Assembly: GCA_937892105.1 (NCBI GenBank)
Contig: CALAUZ010000038.1
Coordinates: 1 to 56,384 of the forward strand
Origin: an uncultured Fretibacterium sp.
GTDB taxonomy: Bacteria; Synergistota; Synergistia; Synergistales; Aminobacteriaceae
Length of the DNA: 56,384 nt
Reading direction: 5' to 3'
This document shows, in pieces, positions 43,122 through 51,296 of this stretch (its first letter is position 1; the number at the start of each line of letters is the position of its first letter). The notes below the pieces were generated by a model. It was not told the DNA's origin and searched no databases. It worked only from the letters and a program-made list of their open reading frames with translations. Position numbers and translations under genes: made by a program.

Positions 43122-46100
43122 TTAACGTTGCCCTTTTAGACTATTGTATATTCCTAAAACCTTTTGAGCATACCGTCTGCTTTCTGCTGGTATGCGCCCC
43201 CTTTTAACGTTGCCCGCCCCGCAGTTGTACGCCATAAGGGCTTTACTTACATCTCCGCCGAATTGTCGTATTAACTGTGCTATATACTTAGTGCCGCCAG
43301 CTATGTTCTGTGCTGGGTCATATGCATTTTTAACGCCTAGTCCCCTTACAGTTTTAGGTATAAGTTGCATAAGCCCCATAGCACCAACTTTTGAACGTGC
43401 ATTAGAGTTCCAGTTGCTTTCTACCTGTATGATGGCTCTGACTAACTCACTATCCACTCCATGTCTTTTAGCTGCTCCATCTACTGTTGTCTTATGTGTT
43501 TTATAACCATTTACTGCTGAACGACTAACGGCTGGAGCTACTCTACGTACAGGTGCTCTACGTCTAGCAGGAGAGTTACGCCTTCTACGGCGATTTGCAA
43601 CAAGCTCCCAACTAGCTGGTTCACCTCTATCTAACAAATCACGTGCTCCAATTAATCCATACCTGTCTCCAGTGTCTAAATAACGTGCTAGTCCTTCTGC
43701 TCTGTTATTTAGTTCATCATAGTATGTATGCGGCTTAGGTGTAAAACCATTATCTTCAGGCGCGTAAGTTGAAGGGTCAAGCTGTCTTAATAGCTGCGCC
43801 AGCTGTTTAGAATTAGTACTGATAATACCGTTAAGGCTATCGAGTAAGTTCTCTGTATCCATTGGAGTAGAGCCATTAATATCATCTGTAAAAGTTGGTG
43901 CTGGATATTGTTCTGGATGTGTCTGCGGTGTGATGTTGAATGGCGTAATATTAGTATCTTCACTTTCCGTAGGAAGATTGGCATTTCTGTATGAGTTACC
44001 GTTAAGGTTATTTATGCCGCGTTCTTCAGAAGGTCTATCAGGATACATTCCTGCGTTCCTTAACCAATTATCCAAGTCTGCGCCATTATTTATGCCTTTA
44101 TCTTTGAAGTAGCCTGCATCAGCTTTTCTCTTCCAGTCATCATAAATATTCTGAGTAAATAGCTGTCCATCACTAGTACGCATTGGTTCACCATTCATGT
44201 TACGCCAAGTAACGGGTGTATTGTCTCCTTCTGCTCTGTATGACGATAACCCGCCGTCTGGGTCAATCTGTGGTGTATTTTGATAGTATGTATCTGCTAC
44301 TGTTCGGAAACCGTTTGAATTTTCATTCAATGCTGTAGAAGTAGTTGTTCCGGTATTAACTCGTGTTTCTGAACTAGTAGGTACATCATTACTTATAGGT
44401 ACATTAGGTGTTGCAGGAATGTCAGAGCTTACAGGGTGCGGAATTAATCCAACGTCATCATTAGATGTAGGTACTATATCTGTACTTGTAGGTTGTGGGA
44501 CATTGGGAGCTGCTCCAGATATTGCATCTACGTTCATATTGTTATTTGGTAACTCTTCCGGCATTTCTCCTGCAGGTTTTGGCCATATCATATCGGTTAT
44601 CATAGCAAGAGCACCAGGTACTAAAAATTTTGAGCCTATAGCACTCCCCATTCTACTTGCCAAACTTGGTGTGGGTAAGTTGGTGGCAGCTATTGGGGGT
44701 TTAGCGGCAGTGGCAGCGATGTTATTTAGTGCTGTCCCAGCACCACTGATTATTCCTGCTGCTGCTGGTGGCCCGTATTCTTGACCTAAAATTGCCCCTT
44801 GACTATTGCCTTGCGTGGCATTGCCATTTTGCGGATTTGAAGAATTTTTTATCAACGGTTTTAAGTACTCCCAAGCCTTTGTAGGGTCTATATAACGGCC
44901 ATCTATTTTCATTTCAAGATGCATATGATAGCCGCCGTTCTTTCCCCTTGAATTACCGGTATTACCAGATAATCCTATAAGGTCTCCATATTTTAAAACG
45001 TCTCCTCTGCGAACAGAAACTCCCCCGTTCTTCATATGAGCAACTCTCATCTCTATTTTATGTCCGTTTAGGTTGCCCTCTAAATCTACATAATTGCCAT
45101 AACCACTAGCTTGATTATCTACTCTAACTACTGTCAACGTTGTTCCGACATCGGGAACAAGTATTTTTGTGCCTTCTGGTACTGGTAAATCTATTCCATT
45201 ATGTGTATATTTTGTTCCATCTGCTTTTGTTCTCTCTTTTCCGAACGGGCTAGAAATCTGACCGTTGTTATTATGACTAATCATGTTTGAGCCAATATCG
45301 TCCCCTACTCCAGGTGTTCCATTGAGTGATGGCTGTCCGCCTGTATCTCCTTGTGCCTGTGTAGCCATGATTTTTTCTGTGTAAATTGATGATACTTCAT
45401 CATCAATTGACTTAATTTGAGATGTTACATTATTTAGTCTCTCTAAGAGATTAGTGCGTTCTTCATCTGTTTGAGCCTTTGCTAAAGCCTTCATTAACTC
45501 TGTCTGTTGAGTTATAAGCGCGTTCCTGTTATTTTCAAGACCCGTAATCCTTTCTTTCTCGATTATTGACAAACCTACTGCATCAGGATTAATTGCCTGC
45601 CTACTACCATCATTAAACATCATATATTGCAACCCGTCATCGCCACGTACTACCTGTGCTAACTTAGGACGACTATTTAGTTCATAGTTTCTATCAGCAT
45701 CTATCCTGTTTGCTTCATAGTTTCTATCAGCATCTATCCTGTTTGCTTCATAAGTTTTGTCCCACTGTTGTCCTGCTTGTACTTGTTGCGGAGTAAGGCT
45801 CTTATCCCAGCTATATTTAGGAGTAACTTCACCTGTTACTGGATTAACAGTATATCCTGCAATAGAGCCGCCTAAATCCTGCGCGCCAAACTGTGGTCTA
45901 TCGTTTACGTACATAGTATTAGCCATATTAGCTAAACTCTCTGGTGTTACACCGCGTAATGCGCCTTCAAAGACAGAGTTACGACCGCCTACTAAGTCCC
46001 CAGTATTCATAGCGTTCATATAGTTATCAGCTACTTCATTGCGCCGTCCCTCCATCCGAGTTGCTTCTGCCGCCGTCATGTAGGGCTGTAATCGTTTCAG

Positions 46101-46565
46101 TCCTTCTTCGAAACTCAAATGCGAAAATCTAGGATTAGTCAGCACATTAATATAGTTCTGTATTAACTGGTCTTGAGTGAGCGGCTGTCGAGCCGTTGGA
46201 GTTACTTGCGGAGCACCAGTGTTCTGTGTACTAGGCGGAAGTAAATTAGCCATATTAGCATCAAAATTCGCCAAAGGATTATCGCCCGTAGCCCTGTACA
46301 CGTTCTCCCAGCCATTACTGCTTACTGGAAGCCCTGCTCCTGCATTACCTGTCGGAAGCCCTGCTCCTGCATTACCTGTCGGAAGTTCTGCCCCTGCATT
46401 ACCTGCTTTAAGCACTTCCGCTAGCATATTGTTCATTTTACGGTTCTCGTCCCGCTGACGTTGACGCTCTAACGCATCACCTATCATAGGGACTAGAGTG
46501 TTAGTTGCTAATGCTACCCACCAAGGGGCTTGTTCCGGCTGCTCTCGTATTACCTGTAAGGCCAT
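43122..46565 (-). CDS. Virion-associated murein hydrolase with M23 peptidase and SLT transglycosylase domains
   Basis: 1147 residues. After a Gln/Asn-rich N-terminal half there is an M23 (lysostaphin-type) zinc peptidase with HNGIDLPVPEGTKILVPDVG (residues about 450-470) and the second metal motif GYHMHLEM (about 547). A long Pro/Thr/Asn linker leads to a C-terminal SLT lytic transglycosylase with VRAIIQVESNWNSNARSKVG (catalytic Glu near 1040), AMGLMQLIPKTV and ALMAYNCGAGNV. Together they would cut both peptide cross-links and glycan strands, opening a path for phage DNA. Ribosome site GGGAGGTGG before ATG 46565. It follows the 136-residue gene directly, placing it among ejection proteins. 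Confidence 0.85.
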   Translation of the reverse strand: MALQVIREQPEQAPWWVALATNTLVPMIGDALERQRQRDENRKMNNMLAEVLKAGNAGAELPTGNAGAGLPTGNAGAGLPVSSNGWENVYRATGDNPLANFDANMANLLPPSTQNTGAPQVTPTARQPLTQDQLIQNYINVLTNPRFSHLSFEEGLKRLQPYMTAAEATRMEGRRNEVADNYMNAMNTGDLVGGRNSVFEGALRGVTPESLANMANTMYVNDRPQFGAQDLGGSIAGYTVNPVTGEVTPKYSWDKSLTPQQVQAGQQWDKTYEANRIDADRNYEANRIDADRNYELNSRPKLAQVVRGDDGLQYMMFNDGSRQAINPDAVGLSIIEKERITGLENNRNALITQQTELMKALAKAQTDEERTNLLERLNNVTSQIKSIDDEVSSIYTEKIMATQAQGDTGGQPSLNGTPGVGDDIGSNMISHNNNGQISSPFGKERTKADGTKYTHNGIDLPVPEGTKILVPDVGTTLTVVRVDNQASGYGNYVDLEGNLNGHKIEMRVAHMKNGGVSVRRGDVLKYGDLIGLSGNTGNSRGKNGGYHMHLEMKIDGRYIDPTKAWEYLKPLIKNSSNPQNGNATQGNSQGAILGQEYGPPAAAGIISGAGTALNNIAATAAKPPIAATNLPTPSLASRMGSAIGSKFLVPGALAMITDMIWPKPAGEMPEELPNNNMNVDAISGAAPNVPQPTSTDIVPTSNDDVGLIPHPVSSDIPATPNVPISNDVPTSSETRVNTGTTTSTALNENSNGFRTVADTYYQNTPQIDPDGGLSSYRAEGDNTPVTWRNMNGEPMRTSDGQLFTQNIYDDWKRKADAGYFKDKGINNGADLDNWLRNAGMYPDRPSEERGINNLNGNSYRNANLPTESEDTNITPFNITPQTHPEQYPAPTFTDDINGSTPMDTENLLDSLNGIISTNSKQLAQLLRQLDPSTYAPEDNGFTPKPHTYYDELNNRAEGLARYLDTGDRYGLIGARDLLDRGEPASWELVANRRRRRNSPARRRAPVRRVAPAVSRSAVNGYKTHKTTVDGAAKRHGVDSELVRAIIQVESNWNSNARSKVGAMGLMQLIPKTVRGLGVKNAYDPAQNIAGGTKYIAQLIRQFGGDVSKALMAYNCGAGNVKRGRIPAESRRYAQKVLGIYNSLKGQR
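45687..45755 (-). repeat. 33-base tandem repeat in the hydrolase gene
   Basis: Two copies coding for N-R-I-D-A-D-R-N-Y-E-A. A further 30-base repeat of three copies (coding N-A-G-A-G-L-P-T-G type units) lies at about 46326-46412 near the 5' end of the same gene. Both are in regions predicted to be extended or coiled. Confidence 0.7.
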
Positions 46566-46566
46566 G

Positions 46567-46977
46567 CTACCACCTCCCGAAGCTGTTCCTTCTTATATCT
46601 GGGTACATTGTTGTATCTGACCGAACACACGAAGGAATAGATGTAGGGGCAGTTGCGTTTGAACTGTTTTTGTTTGCAATTTTCCCTAGTTTCTTGAGTG
46701 TTGACTTAGCGGGAGTATCAGCAGGATTGTCGTCGGCTGGATTTTTCCATACCTCCTTTAATCCCTCTAACACTTCGCTCAATGCGCCGCCCGTTTCTTT
46801 TGCAGTACTACTACTAGTATCACCATTCATCATGGCATCAACACCACTTGCTCCTGTCCCAAGCGCGGTGAGCCAAGGCTGCCCTGTCATAGCTCCTGCT
46901 AATGTAGCAAACGCTCCTAATGTTCCTAAAATACCATTACGTTGTTGCTGTTGTTGTGTAACTTGAATTACTGACAT
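46567..46977 (-). CDS. Small phage virion-cluster protein, unknown (T7 gp14-like position)
   Basis: 136 residues. The N-terminus MSVIQVTQQQQQRNG is followed by a Gly/Ala-rich hydrophobic helix pair (GILGTLGAFATLAGAMTGQP, LTALGTGASGVDAMMNG) and a charged Lys/Ser-rich C-terminus. Such short Gly/Ala-rich proteins just before the big internal virion proteins are common in podovirus-like genomes. No sequence family is recognised, so the role is inferred from position. It overlaps the preceding gene by 10 bases and stops one base before the hydrolase start. Confidence 0.5.
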   Translation of the reverse strand: MSVIQVTQQQQQRNGILGTLGAFATLAGAMTGQPWLTALGTGASGVDAMMNGDTSSSTAKETGGALSEVLEGLKEVWKNPADDNPADTPAKSTLKKLGKIANKNSSNATAPTSIPSCVRSDTTMYPDIRRNSFGRW

Positions 46978-47593
46978 ATTGCACCACTTTCTTTGTTCTC
47001 AAGGAAGCACCATGCTAATTTTCTTATGTATGCTTCAAAGTCATCTATACTAATTAATCCCTTGTCAATAGCTACTTTTAACTCTTCACAATGATTAGCG
47101 TCAAAAAACTCTCTGCTCATTATTCCCTTTAATGTTTCATAGCTTATTTTGCCATATGTGGATAAATCTTCTGCTTTTTTATCCGCGTCGTATCGCATTT
47201 TGTTTGTATCGAACTCAAACGTGTTACACAACCCTAACTGTCCGTCATTGCCTGAAATAAATCCGCCAGCTAAATAGTTAAGGTATCCTCTGCACTGCGG
47301 GGCGAATGTCTTTGTAGCCTTACCATCATTGTATATGCGGCTAACCTTTACCGGCACTACTTTTCCTTCTGGAGTAACCTTTGCGAACTCATGTCCTACG
47401 TATTCCTGACTGTCAGAGTTAATAGCTATGAACTTGCCTTCAGTTAAGTCAAAGAACAAGTGCTCTATTATTACGCCAACATTTGAGCCGTCTTCGAACT
47501 CTACTCGAACTACATCAAGTCCTTCTTCATTGGTGCTCTTGAAGAATGCTGTTAATGGTGCACTAGTTAGCTTACCTTCATCGAAGTCCCATG
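46968..47593 (-). CDS. C-terminal part of the Hint-domain virion protein (shifted frame)
   Basis: Open frame continuing the Hint domain with TWDFDEGKLTSAPLTAFFKS, VVRVEFEDGSNVGVIIEHLF and FIAINSDSQEYVGHEFAKVT; the annotated Met may be at 47459. The C-terminal part (MSREFFDANHCEELKVAIDK, LAWCFLENKESGAICQ) is helical. It joins the previous frame at a run of four A on the minus strand (47594-47597); one more A, or a -1 ribosomal shift, would fuse the two. No His-Asn intein splice end is visible, so this is a Hint domain without splicing rather than an intein. Confidence 0.6.
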
Positions 47594-48406
47594 TTTTATC
47601 TCGTCGCTGTCTTTCAGTTCAGCAACAGGTATCTGCTTCCCCTCTGCTAAAGTTACTAAAGTGTCGCCTGTTATACATCCCCTAGTCTTTTGAGCTTTCT
47701 GTATGGCAATTGTGTCATACGGGTCATCGCTCTGGTAGAAGTTCTGCCAGTCTTTCCAGAAGGTGTTTGGTATAGATAGCTGTGAGCCTATATTTTCATA
47801 AGCTTGATTAGCTGTATTGCCTGCTGTTCCTAAAGCCGATAGCAATGATGCTGTGTTTACTTGTGCCCCCTGTAATCCTTGTCCTAATCCACTTAACACA
47901 GTCTGATACGCTGTAAGGTAGTTGCGGTTGTATGAATCTGCTGCAGCTTGAGAAAGCTGATTTATTCCTGCTGTAGTTACTGAACTGTTCAGCACTCCAC
48001 GACTAGCTAGATTATTCAGCATACTGCCCATACCTTTCTGTAATTCCTGATTTACACTGGAATTAAGTGCATTACTAATATTTGTGGGAATATTACCATT
48101 ACGTGCTATGTCCGTTATTTCATTAACTAAGTTCTGATTGTTGGTTATGGCGTTGGGTATCTGTCCTAGAAGGTTAGTCTGTATACCTTGTACTTGATTA
48201 GCTATGTTTTGCGCATTAGTCCAACTGTTGTTGTCAAAAGTATTGAGACCAGCAAGCATTTTTTCGCCCAAACTTTTACGAAGGTCAGTTAATGCTCCAG
48301 GCTCATTTCCATGTTTAGGAAAACGTACCCAATCCATATTGCCTACAGAGCCTTCAGACATTTCATAATTGCCCCTGCCCCAGTATTCATCATCCAAATT
48401 ACTCAT
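47567..48406 (-). CDS. Phage structural protein with the start of a C-terminal Hint domain
   Basis: 279 residues as read. An N-terminal ~60 residues (MSNLDDEYWGRGNYEMSEGS) precede a long Asn/Gln-rich helical region (LVNEITDIARNGNIPTNISN, MLNNLASRGVLNSSVTTAGI), typical of phage tail or collar accessory proteins. A Hint domain then begins: GCITGDTLVTLAEGKQIPVA followed by ELKDSDEIK, with the nucleophilic Cys at about residue 246. The frame then shifts and stops. Hint domains cleave or transfer their own upstream polypeptide at this Cys. The start ATG overlaps the 21-codon frame before it by 8 bases. Confidence 0.65.
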   Translation of the reverse strand: MSNLDDEYWGRGNYEMSEGSVGNMDWVRFPKHGNEPGALTDLRKSLGEKMLAGLNTFDNNSWTNAQNIANQVQGIQTNLLGQIPNAITNNQNLVNEITDIARNGNIPTNISNALNSSVNQELQKGMGSMLNNLASRGVLNSSVTTAGINQLSQAAADSYNRNYLTAYQTVLSGLGQGLQGAQVNTASLLSALGTAGNTANQAYENIGSQLSIPNTFWKDWQNFYQSDDPYDTIAIQKAQKTRGCITGDTLVTLAEGKQIPVAELKDSDEIKHGTSMKVS

Positions 48407-48464
48407 CTATTTCACTCCATTCTAAATCTCTTTTGAGCCACTCGTCTTTTGTTTTGGCTGTCAT
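48399..48464 (-). CDS. 21-codon coupled small frame
   Basis: Codes for MTAKTKDEWLKRDLEWSEID plus Glu. Its ATG overlaps the methyltransferase stop (ATGA), and its stop overlaps the next start by 8 bases, so it bridges two genes exactly, as real coupled genes do. No family is recognised. It may be a leader that keeps ribosomes moving to the Hint-protein gene. Confidence 0.45.
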   Translation of the reverse strand: MTAKTKDEWLKRDLEWSEIDE

Positions 48465-49195
48465 TTTCTTTCTTCTTCCTGTTCTGCTACGAGTTTCTTG
48501 TAGCGTTCTTTTATTATGTCGCAATAGTCTGGGCTAAGTTCCATCATCAGGCAAGCTCTGCCAGTCAGTTCGCAGGCAATCAATGTAGTCCCGCTTCCGC
48601 CAAAGCAGTCTAGTACCACATCATGAACCTTCGTAAAGTCTTGTAGTATGTGCATGTGAAGTTCGACGGGCTTTTGTGTCGGGTGAACGCGGGGAGAAGG
48701 ATTGAACTTGCGGCTACCTTCTCGTATAAAACCAGATAGCCTCTGCTCGTACATCACGTTATGATTAATCAGCGAAGTGTAGGCCATTTCGCAAGCACTG
48801 TAATTCTTGATGGTTGGCTTTTTATCCCAGACAATCCAGCCGTTTGACTGCGGCAGGAAGTCTCCGAAGTGCTGAGCACCCCATATGATATGCTTGTTTG
48901 TGAAGTGCTTGATGATATTGTAGTGCTTACGAGCGGCTGAAGTATCTTTATCGCCAAGAATTTCGGGATGTGGTCTTACAATGTCGTCTGGGTTGTGTCC
49001 GAATGGGATTGCCCTTTTCCCCCAGTGTCCTTTATAGAACCCGCCGCTGTTCACTACATCAATGCCGTATGGCGGGTCTGTCAGCACTAAATCTACCTTT
49101 GCACCGTCTAGCAATGCTTCTATGTCTTTACGATTGGTTGCATCACCGCACATGAGTCTATGTCTACCAAGCTGTACTATGTCTCCGTAGTCCAT
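48461..49195 (-). CDS. Site-specific DNA methyltransferase, beta-class (DPPY)
   Basis: 244 residues. The catalytic motif IV, VLTDPPYGIDVV (residues about 37-48), comes before the SAM-binding motif I, VVLDCFGGSGTTLIACELTG (about 190-209). This is the beta order of N6-adenine or N4-cytosine methyltransferases. PRVHPTQKPVEL (motif X-like) and MMELSPDYCDIIKERYKK (motif II) are also present. The central ~100 residues hold the target-recognition region. No restriction gene is adjacent, so it probably protects phage DNA. It lies 3 bases after the holin stop. Confidence 0.9.
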   Translation of the reverse strand: MDYGDIVQLGRHRLMCGDATNRKDIEALLDGAKVDLVLTDPPYGIDVVNSGGFYKGHWGKRAIPFGHNPDDIVRPHPEILGDKDTSAARKHYNIIKHFTNKHIIWGAQHFGDFLPQSNGWIVWDKKPTIKNYSACEMAYTSLINHNVMYEQRLSGFIREGSRKFNPSPRVHPTQKPVELHMHILQDFTKVHDVVLDCFGGSGTTLIACELTGRACLMMELSPDYCDIIKERYKKLVAEQEEERK

Positions 49196-49198
49196 TTT

Positions 49199-49807
49199 TT
49201 ATTCCGTCCCTGCTTCTATATCTTCTGTTTCTGTAGCTGTTTTGTCATCGTCGTCCTTTGTTTTTCTTACGCGTAATCCTTTGCCGTTAGATTTTGCTTT
49301 GGGCTTATGTTCAGACTTAGACTTACTTTTCTCTTTGGCGTTAGCTTTAAAGTCTAAGAATTTATCCTTCAAGGGTTTAGGGAAAGGCACTCCTAATTCA
49401 TCGGCGTTTTCTATGATACTCAATCCTTCATTACCTATGTAAAACAAGCAAACTATCGTCCTTAATGCGTGTGCATCACCGAATAAATTACCTAGCAAAT
49501 GTACGTCTAATATGTGTGCTATACCAACGAATGAAAACATTAAACATTTCTTTGTTATCCCCTTGAACCCTATTGTGCTTGAAACATTGCACCTAACCCA
49601 TATTGCGGTAGCTAGTCCCGAAAAGTAATCTATCACTGCGAATGTCAGTAGTACTTTGAAGAAACCGTCTAAGCCCCCGAAGAACCAGCTTGCTAGCCCT
49701 GCTATTGAACCTAGAGTAACTTTCGTCATTGTATTGCTCACCACATCTTCACTAATTGTACTAAGTATGTCTTCACTAATTGTTTTTACGACATCTTCAC
49801 TTATCAC
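49199..49807 (-). CDS. Phage holin (Bacteriophage_holin_4/toxin-secretion type)
   Basis: 202 residues with three or four membrane segments: LTFAVIDYFSGLATAIWVRC, KKCLMFSFVGIAHILDVHLL and ALRTIVCLFYIGNEGLSIIE. The last, with ENADELGVPFPKPLKDKF, is the hallmark of the holin_4 family. The charged C-terminal tail (KSKSEHKPKAKSNGKG) is typical. It makes membrane lesions that release the endolysin. GTG 49807 overlaps the endolysin stop by 4 bases. The N-terminal ~25 residues are repeats of I-S-E-D-V/I, encoded by near-tandem units at 49730-49806, and Met at about 49730 (MTKVTLGSIAGL) is an alternative start. Confidence 0.8.
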   Translation of the reverse strand: MISEDVVKTISEDILSTISEDVVSNTMTKVTLGSIAGLASWFFGGLDGFFKVLLTFAVIDYFSGLATAIWVRCNVSSTIGFKGITKKCLMFSFVGIAHILDVHLLGNLFGDAHALRTIVCLFYIGNEGLSIIENADELGVPFPKPLKDKFLDFKANAKEKSKSKSEHKPKAKSNGKGLRVRKTKDDDDKTATETEDIEAGTE

Positions 49808-50184
49808 CTACGAACCTCAAATGTATTCTTTCTCTGCTTACCACAATCTATATGAATGAAATTTTTCTGTGCGTAATATATGCAGTACTTCAAGTCCGGC
49901 AGCTTGCCATCATTCCAGAGCTTCTGTACTGTATCAAACATTTTGTTTGCTCCAAGTTCACAGCTTAAGTCTGCCGCTAATCCTTTGGTGTGAAAACTCC
50001 CCTTCACTCCGCCTACTCGGGCATTATGCTTTTCACATCTATATCCACTGTTTACTCTAACAGGTACTCCGAGTTCATCCCGAAGTGTCTGTGCCATGTC
50101 TAAAACTCTCTGGTCAATCTTATTTTCCCCGCAATGCTTGCAAGCAAATTCTGAAACTTTAAAATTTTTAGTATCTTTAGCCAT
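49804..50184 (-). CDS. M15-family D-Ala-D-Ala carboxypeptidase-like endolysin
   Basis: 126 residues, a complete peptidase M15_3 domain. The FKVSEFACKHCGEN opening is followed by VRVNSGYRCEKHNARVGGVK, SFHTKGLAADL (the zinc His and Asp of SxHxxGxAxD) and FIHIDCG (the catalytic and second-zinc H-x-D). It cleaves peptidoglycan stem peptides and needs the adjacent holin to reach the wall, as it has no signal peptide. Its ATG overlaps the stop of the previous gene (TAATG), and its TGA overlaps the holin start, so lysis genes are tightly coupled. Confidence 0.88.
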   Translation of the reverse strand: MAKDTKNFKVSEFACKHCGENKIDQRVLDMAQTLRDELGVPVRVNSGYRCEKHNARVGGVKGSFHTKGLAADLSCELGANKMFDTVQKLWNDGKLPDLKYCIYYAQKNFIHIDCGKQRKNTFEVRR

Positions 50185-50480
50185 TAATTTTTAGCACCGT
50201 CCTTATCTGGTATTTCTTCTGCTATAGTCTGCTCTTCTTTCTGTGTTAGGGTAAGATTTGCGAAATCATGACTGGTCATAGCATTGAGTTTCTCACAAAC
50301 TTTGTCCACCAACCATGAAATAACAATATCATCGGCCCATTCAAGATAAGCAGGAAGTGTAATCAAATCATCAATCTTCTTGATGACAGCCTGCTTCTTT
50401 TCTTCACCTGACTTACCTTTCAGGTTTTTCTCAGCCCATAAGACTTTCTCAATTGCAAAAGTTTTTATCTTATCTATCAT
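50184..50480 (-). CDS. Small protein of the lysis cluster, unknown
   Basis: 98 residues, helical and charged (KTFAIEKVLWAEKNLKGKSG, ITLPAYLEWADDIVISWLVD). The ending around VDKVCEKLNAM recalls the C-terminal part of LL-H-type phage holins, but no clear membrane helix is visible, so I do not call it a holin. A ribosome site AAAGGAATG lies upstream of ATG 50480, and it is coupled to the endolysin gene. Confidence 0.5.
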   Translation of the reverse strand: MIDKIKTFAIEKVLWAEKNLKGKSGEEKKQAVIKKIDDLITLPAYLEWADDIVISWLVDKVCEKLNAMTSHDFANLTLTQKEEQTIAEEIPDKDGAKN

Positions 50481-50508
50481 GTTTTGTCATTCCTTTCAGA
50501 AAACTAAA

Positions 50509-50526
50509 GGGAGCTATTACGCTCCC
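50509..50526 (-). terminator. Intrinsic terminator of the VapBC-like unit
   Basis: On the minus strand a perfect 6-base stem GGGAGC-N6-GCTCCC followed by TTTAGTTTT, 3 bases after the PIN gene stop. It insulates the toxin-antitoxin unit from the lysis genes downstream. Confidence 0.75.
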
Positions 50527-50528
50527 CA

Positions 50529-50930
50529 TTAAGTAAGTTTTGGAAGTTCTACTACTAATTCTTGATATTGCAATAGTTGTTTATCGTTTGTGTAGAACAC
50601 ATCTGCTTTGGAAACAAAAGCTGTAGCTAACTGTAAAGCGTCCATAGGTTTGAAAAACTGATAGTTAGCACGTATATCAGCAGCTTTAAGAGCTATAGTG
50701 TCATCAACAGGAACAACTTCAAACATCAGTGATGTCAAGAAATACCTGAAGCTATTAAGTCGCTCTATTTTCCCATGCTTTAGACAACCTGTGGCATACT
50801 CCATTATGGTGATAGTAGATGTACCAACTATCCCTTCGGTAATTGCTTGCTGAAACAGATTTCTAGCTGTTATGGAATTATTCTCCAATGCATAGATGAA
50901 AATCGACGTATCAAAGAATGATTTCTTCAC
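50529..50930 (-). CDS. PIN-domain toxin (VapC-like)
   Basis: 133 residues with all acidic PIN residues in order: FFDTSIFIYAL (Asp7), TIMEYATG (Glu), KPMDALQLATA (Asp) and FYTNDKQLLQY (Asp). PIN toxins are Mg-dependent ribonucleases that usually cleave tRNA or rRNA. It begins with GTG 50930 inside the end of the antitoxin gene (20-base overlap), the normal antitoxin-first order. Length is normal for VapC. Confidence 0.88.
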   Translation of the reverse strand: MKKSFFDTSIFIYALENNSITARNLFQQAITEGIVGTSTITIMEYATGCLKHGKIERLNSFRYFLTSLMFEVVPVDDTIALKAADIRANYQFFKPMDALQLATAFVSKADVFYTNDKQLLQYQELVVELPKLT

Positions 50931-51180
50931 GGTCTAAGTCCCTCAAACTTCTAACATACTCTTCTGGAGACATTCCGTCTCTTATGTCTTCTTTATCTTG
51001 AGACACGAACTCTTCCCAATTAATTTTAGAGACTTTACGGGGGCGGTATGACAGTGTTCTACTATACGCACTATAGTCTACTAACATTTCCTGCCCATCT
51101 GACAAGTTCATAGTATCAACTAAAGAAGAAGGTATCGTTAGCACAAAACTATTTCCAACTTTCCTTGCTTTAACCAGCAT
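50911..51180 (-). CDS. AbrB/MazE-type antitoxin of the PIN toxin
   Basis: 89 residues from ATG 51180, preceded by GGAGATG. The swapped-hairpin DNA-binding domain is MLVKARKVGNSFVLTIPSSL followed by VDTMNLSDGQEMLVDYSA. The C-terminal tail SPEEYVRSLRDLDREEIIL would wrap the toxin. The palindrome over its promoter fits autoregulation. Confidence 0.85.
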   Translation of the reverse strand: MLVKARKVGNSFVLTIPSSLVDTMNLSDGQEMLVDYSAYSRTLSYRPRKVSKINWEEFVSQDKEDIRDGMSPEEYVRSLRDLDREEIIL

Positions 51181-51200
51181 GTTATCATCTCCATGCTGCA

Positions 51201-51230
51201 AGTATATACTGTGTATACAAAATTAATCAA
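51201..51230 (-). promoter_or_regulatory. Promoter and autoregulatory palindrome of the toxin-antitoxin unit
   Basis: On the minus strand TTGATT (51230-51225), an 18-base spacer, then TATACT (51206-51201). A perfect inverted repeat TATAC-TGT-GTATA (51205-51217) overlaps the -10 side of the spacer, where an AbrB-type antitoxin would block transcription. Confidence 0.65.
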
Positions 51231-51296
51231 GCGTTTATGCATGATTTTCTTTGACTTGCCGGTCATTATCAAATTTATACAAACTATCTTGCCTAT

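Noticed and set aside
47594..47597. Intein in the phage structural protein
   Set aside because: The Hint start is present, but no His-Asn splice end or downstream extein nucleophile is visible, so a non-splicing Hint domain is more likely.
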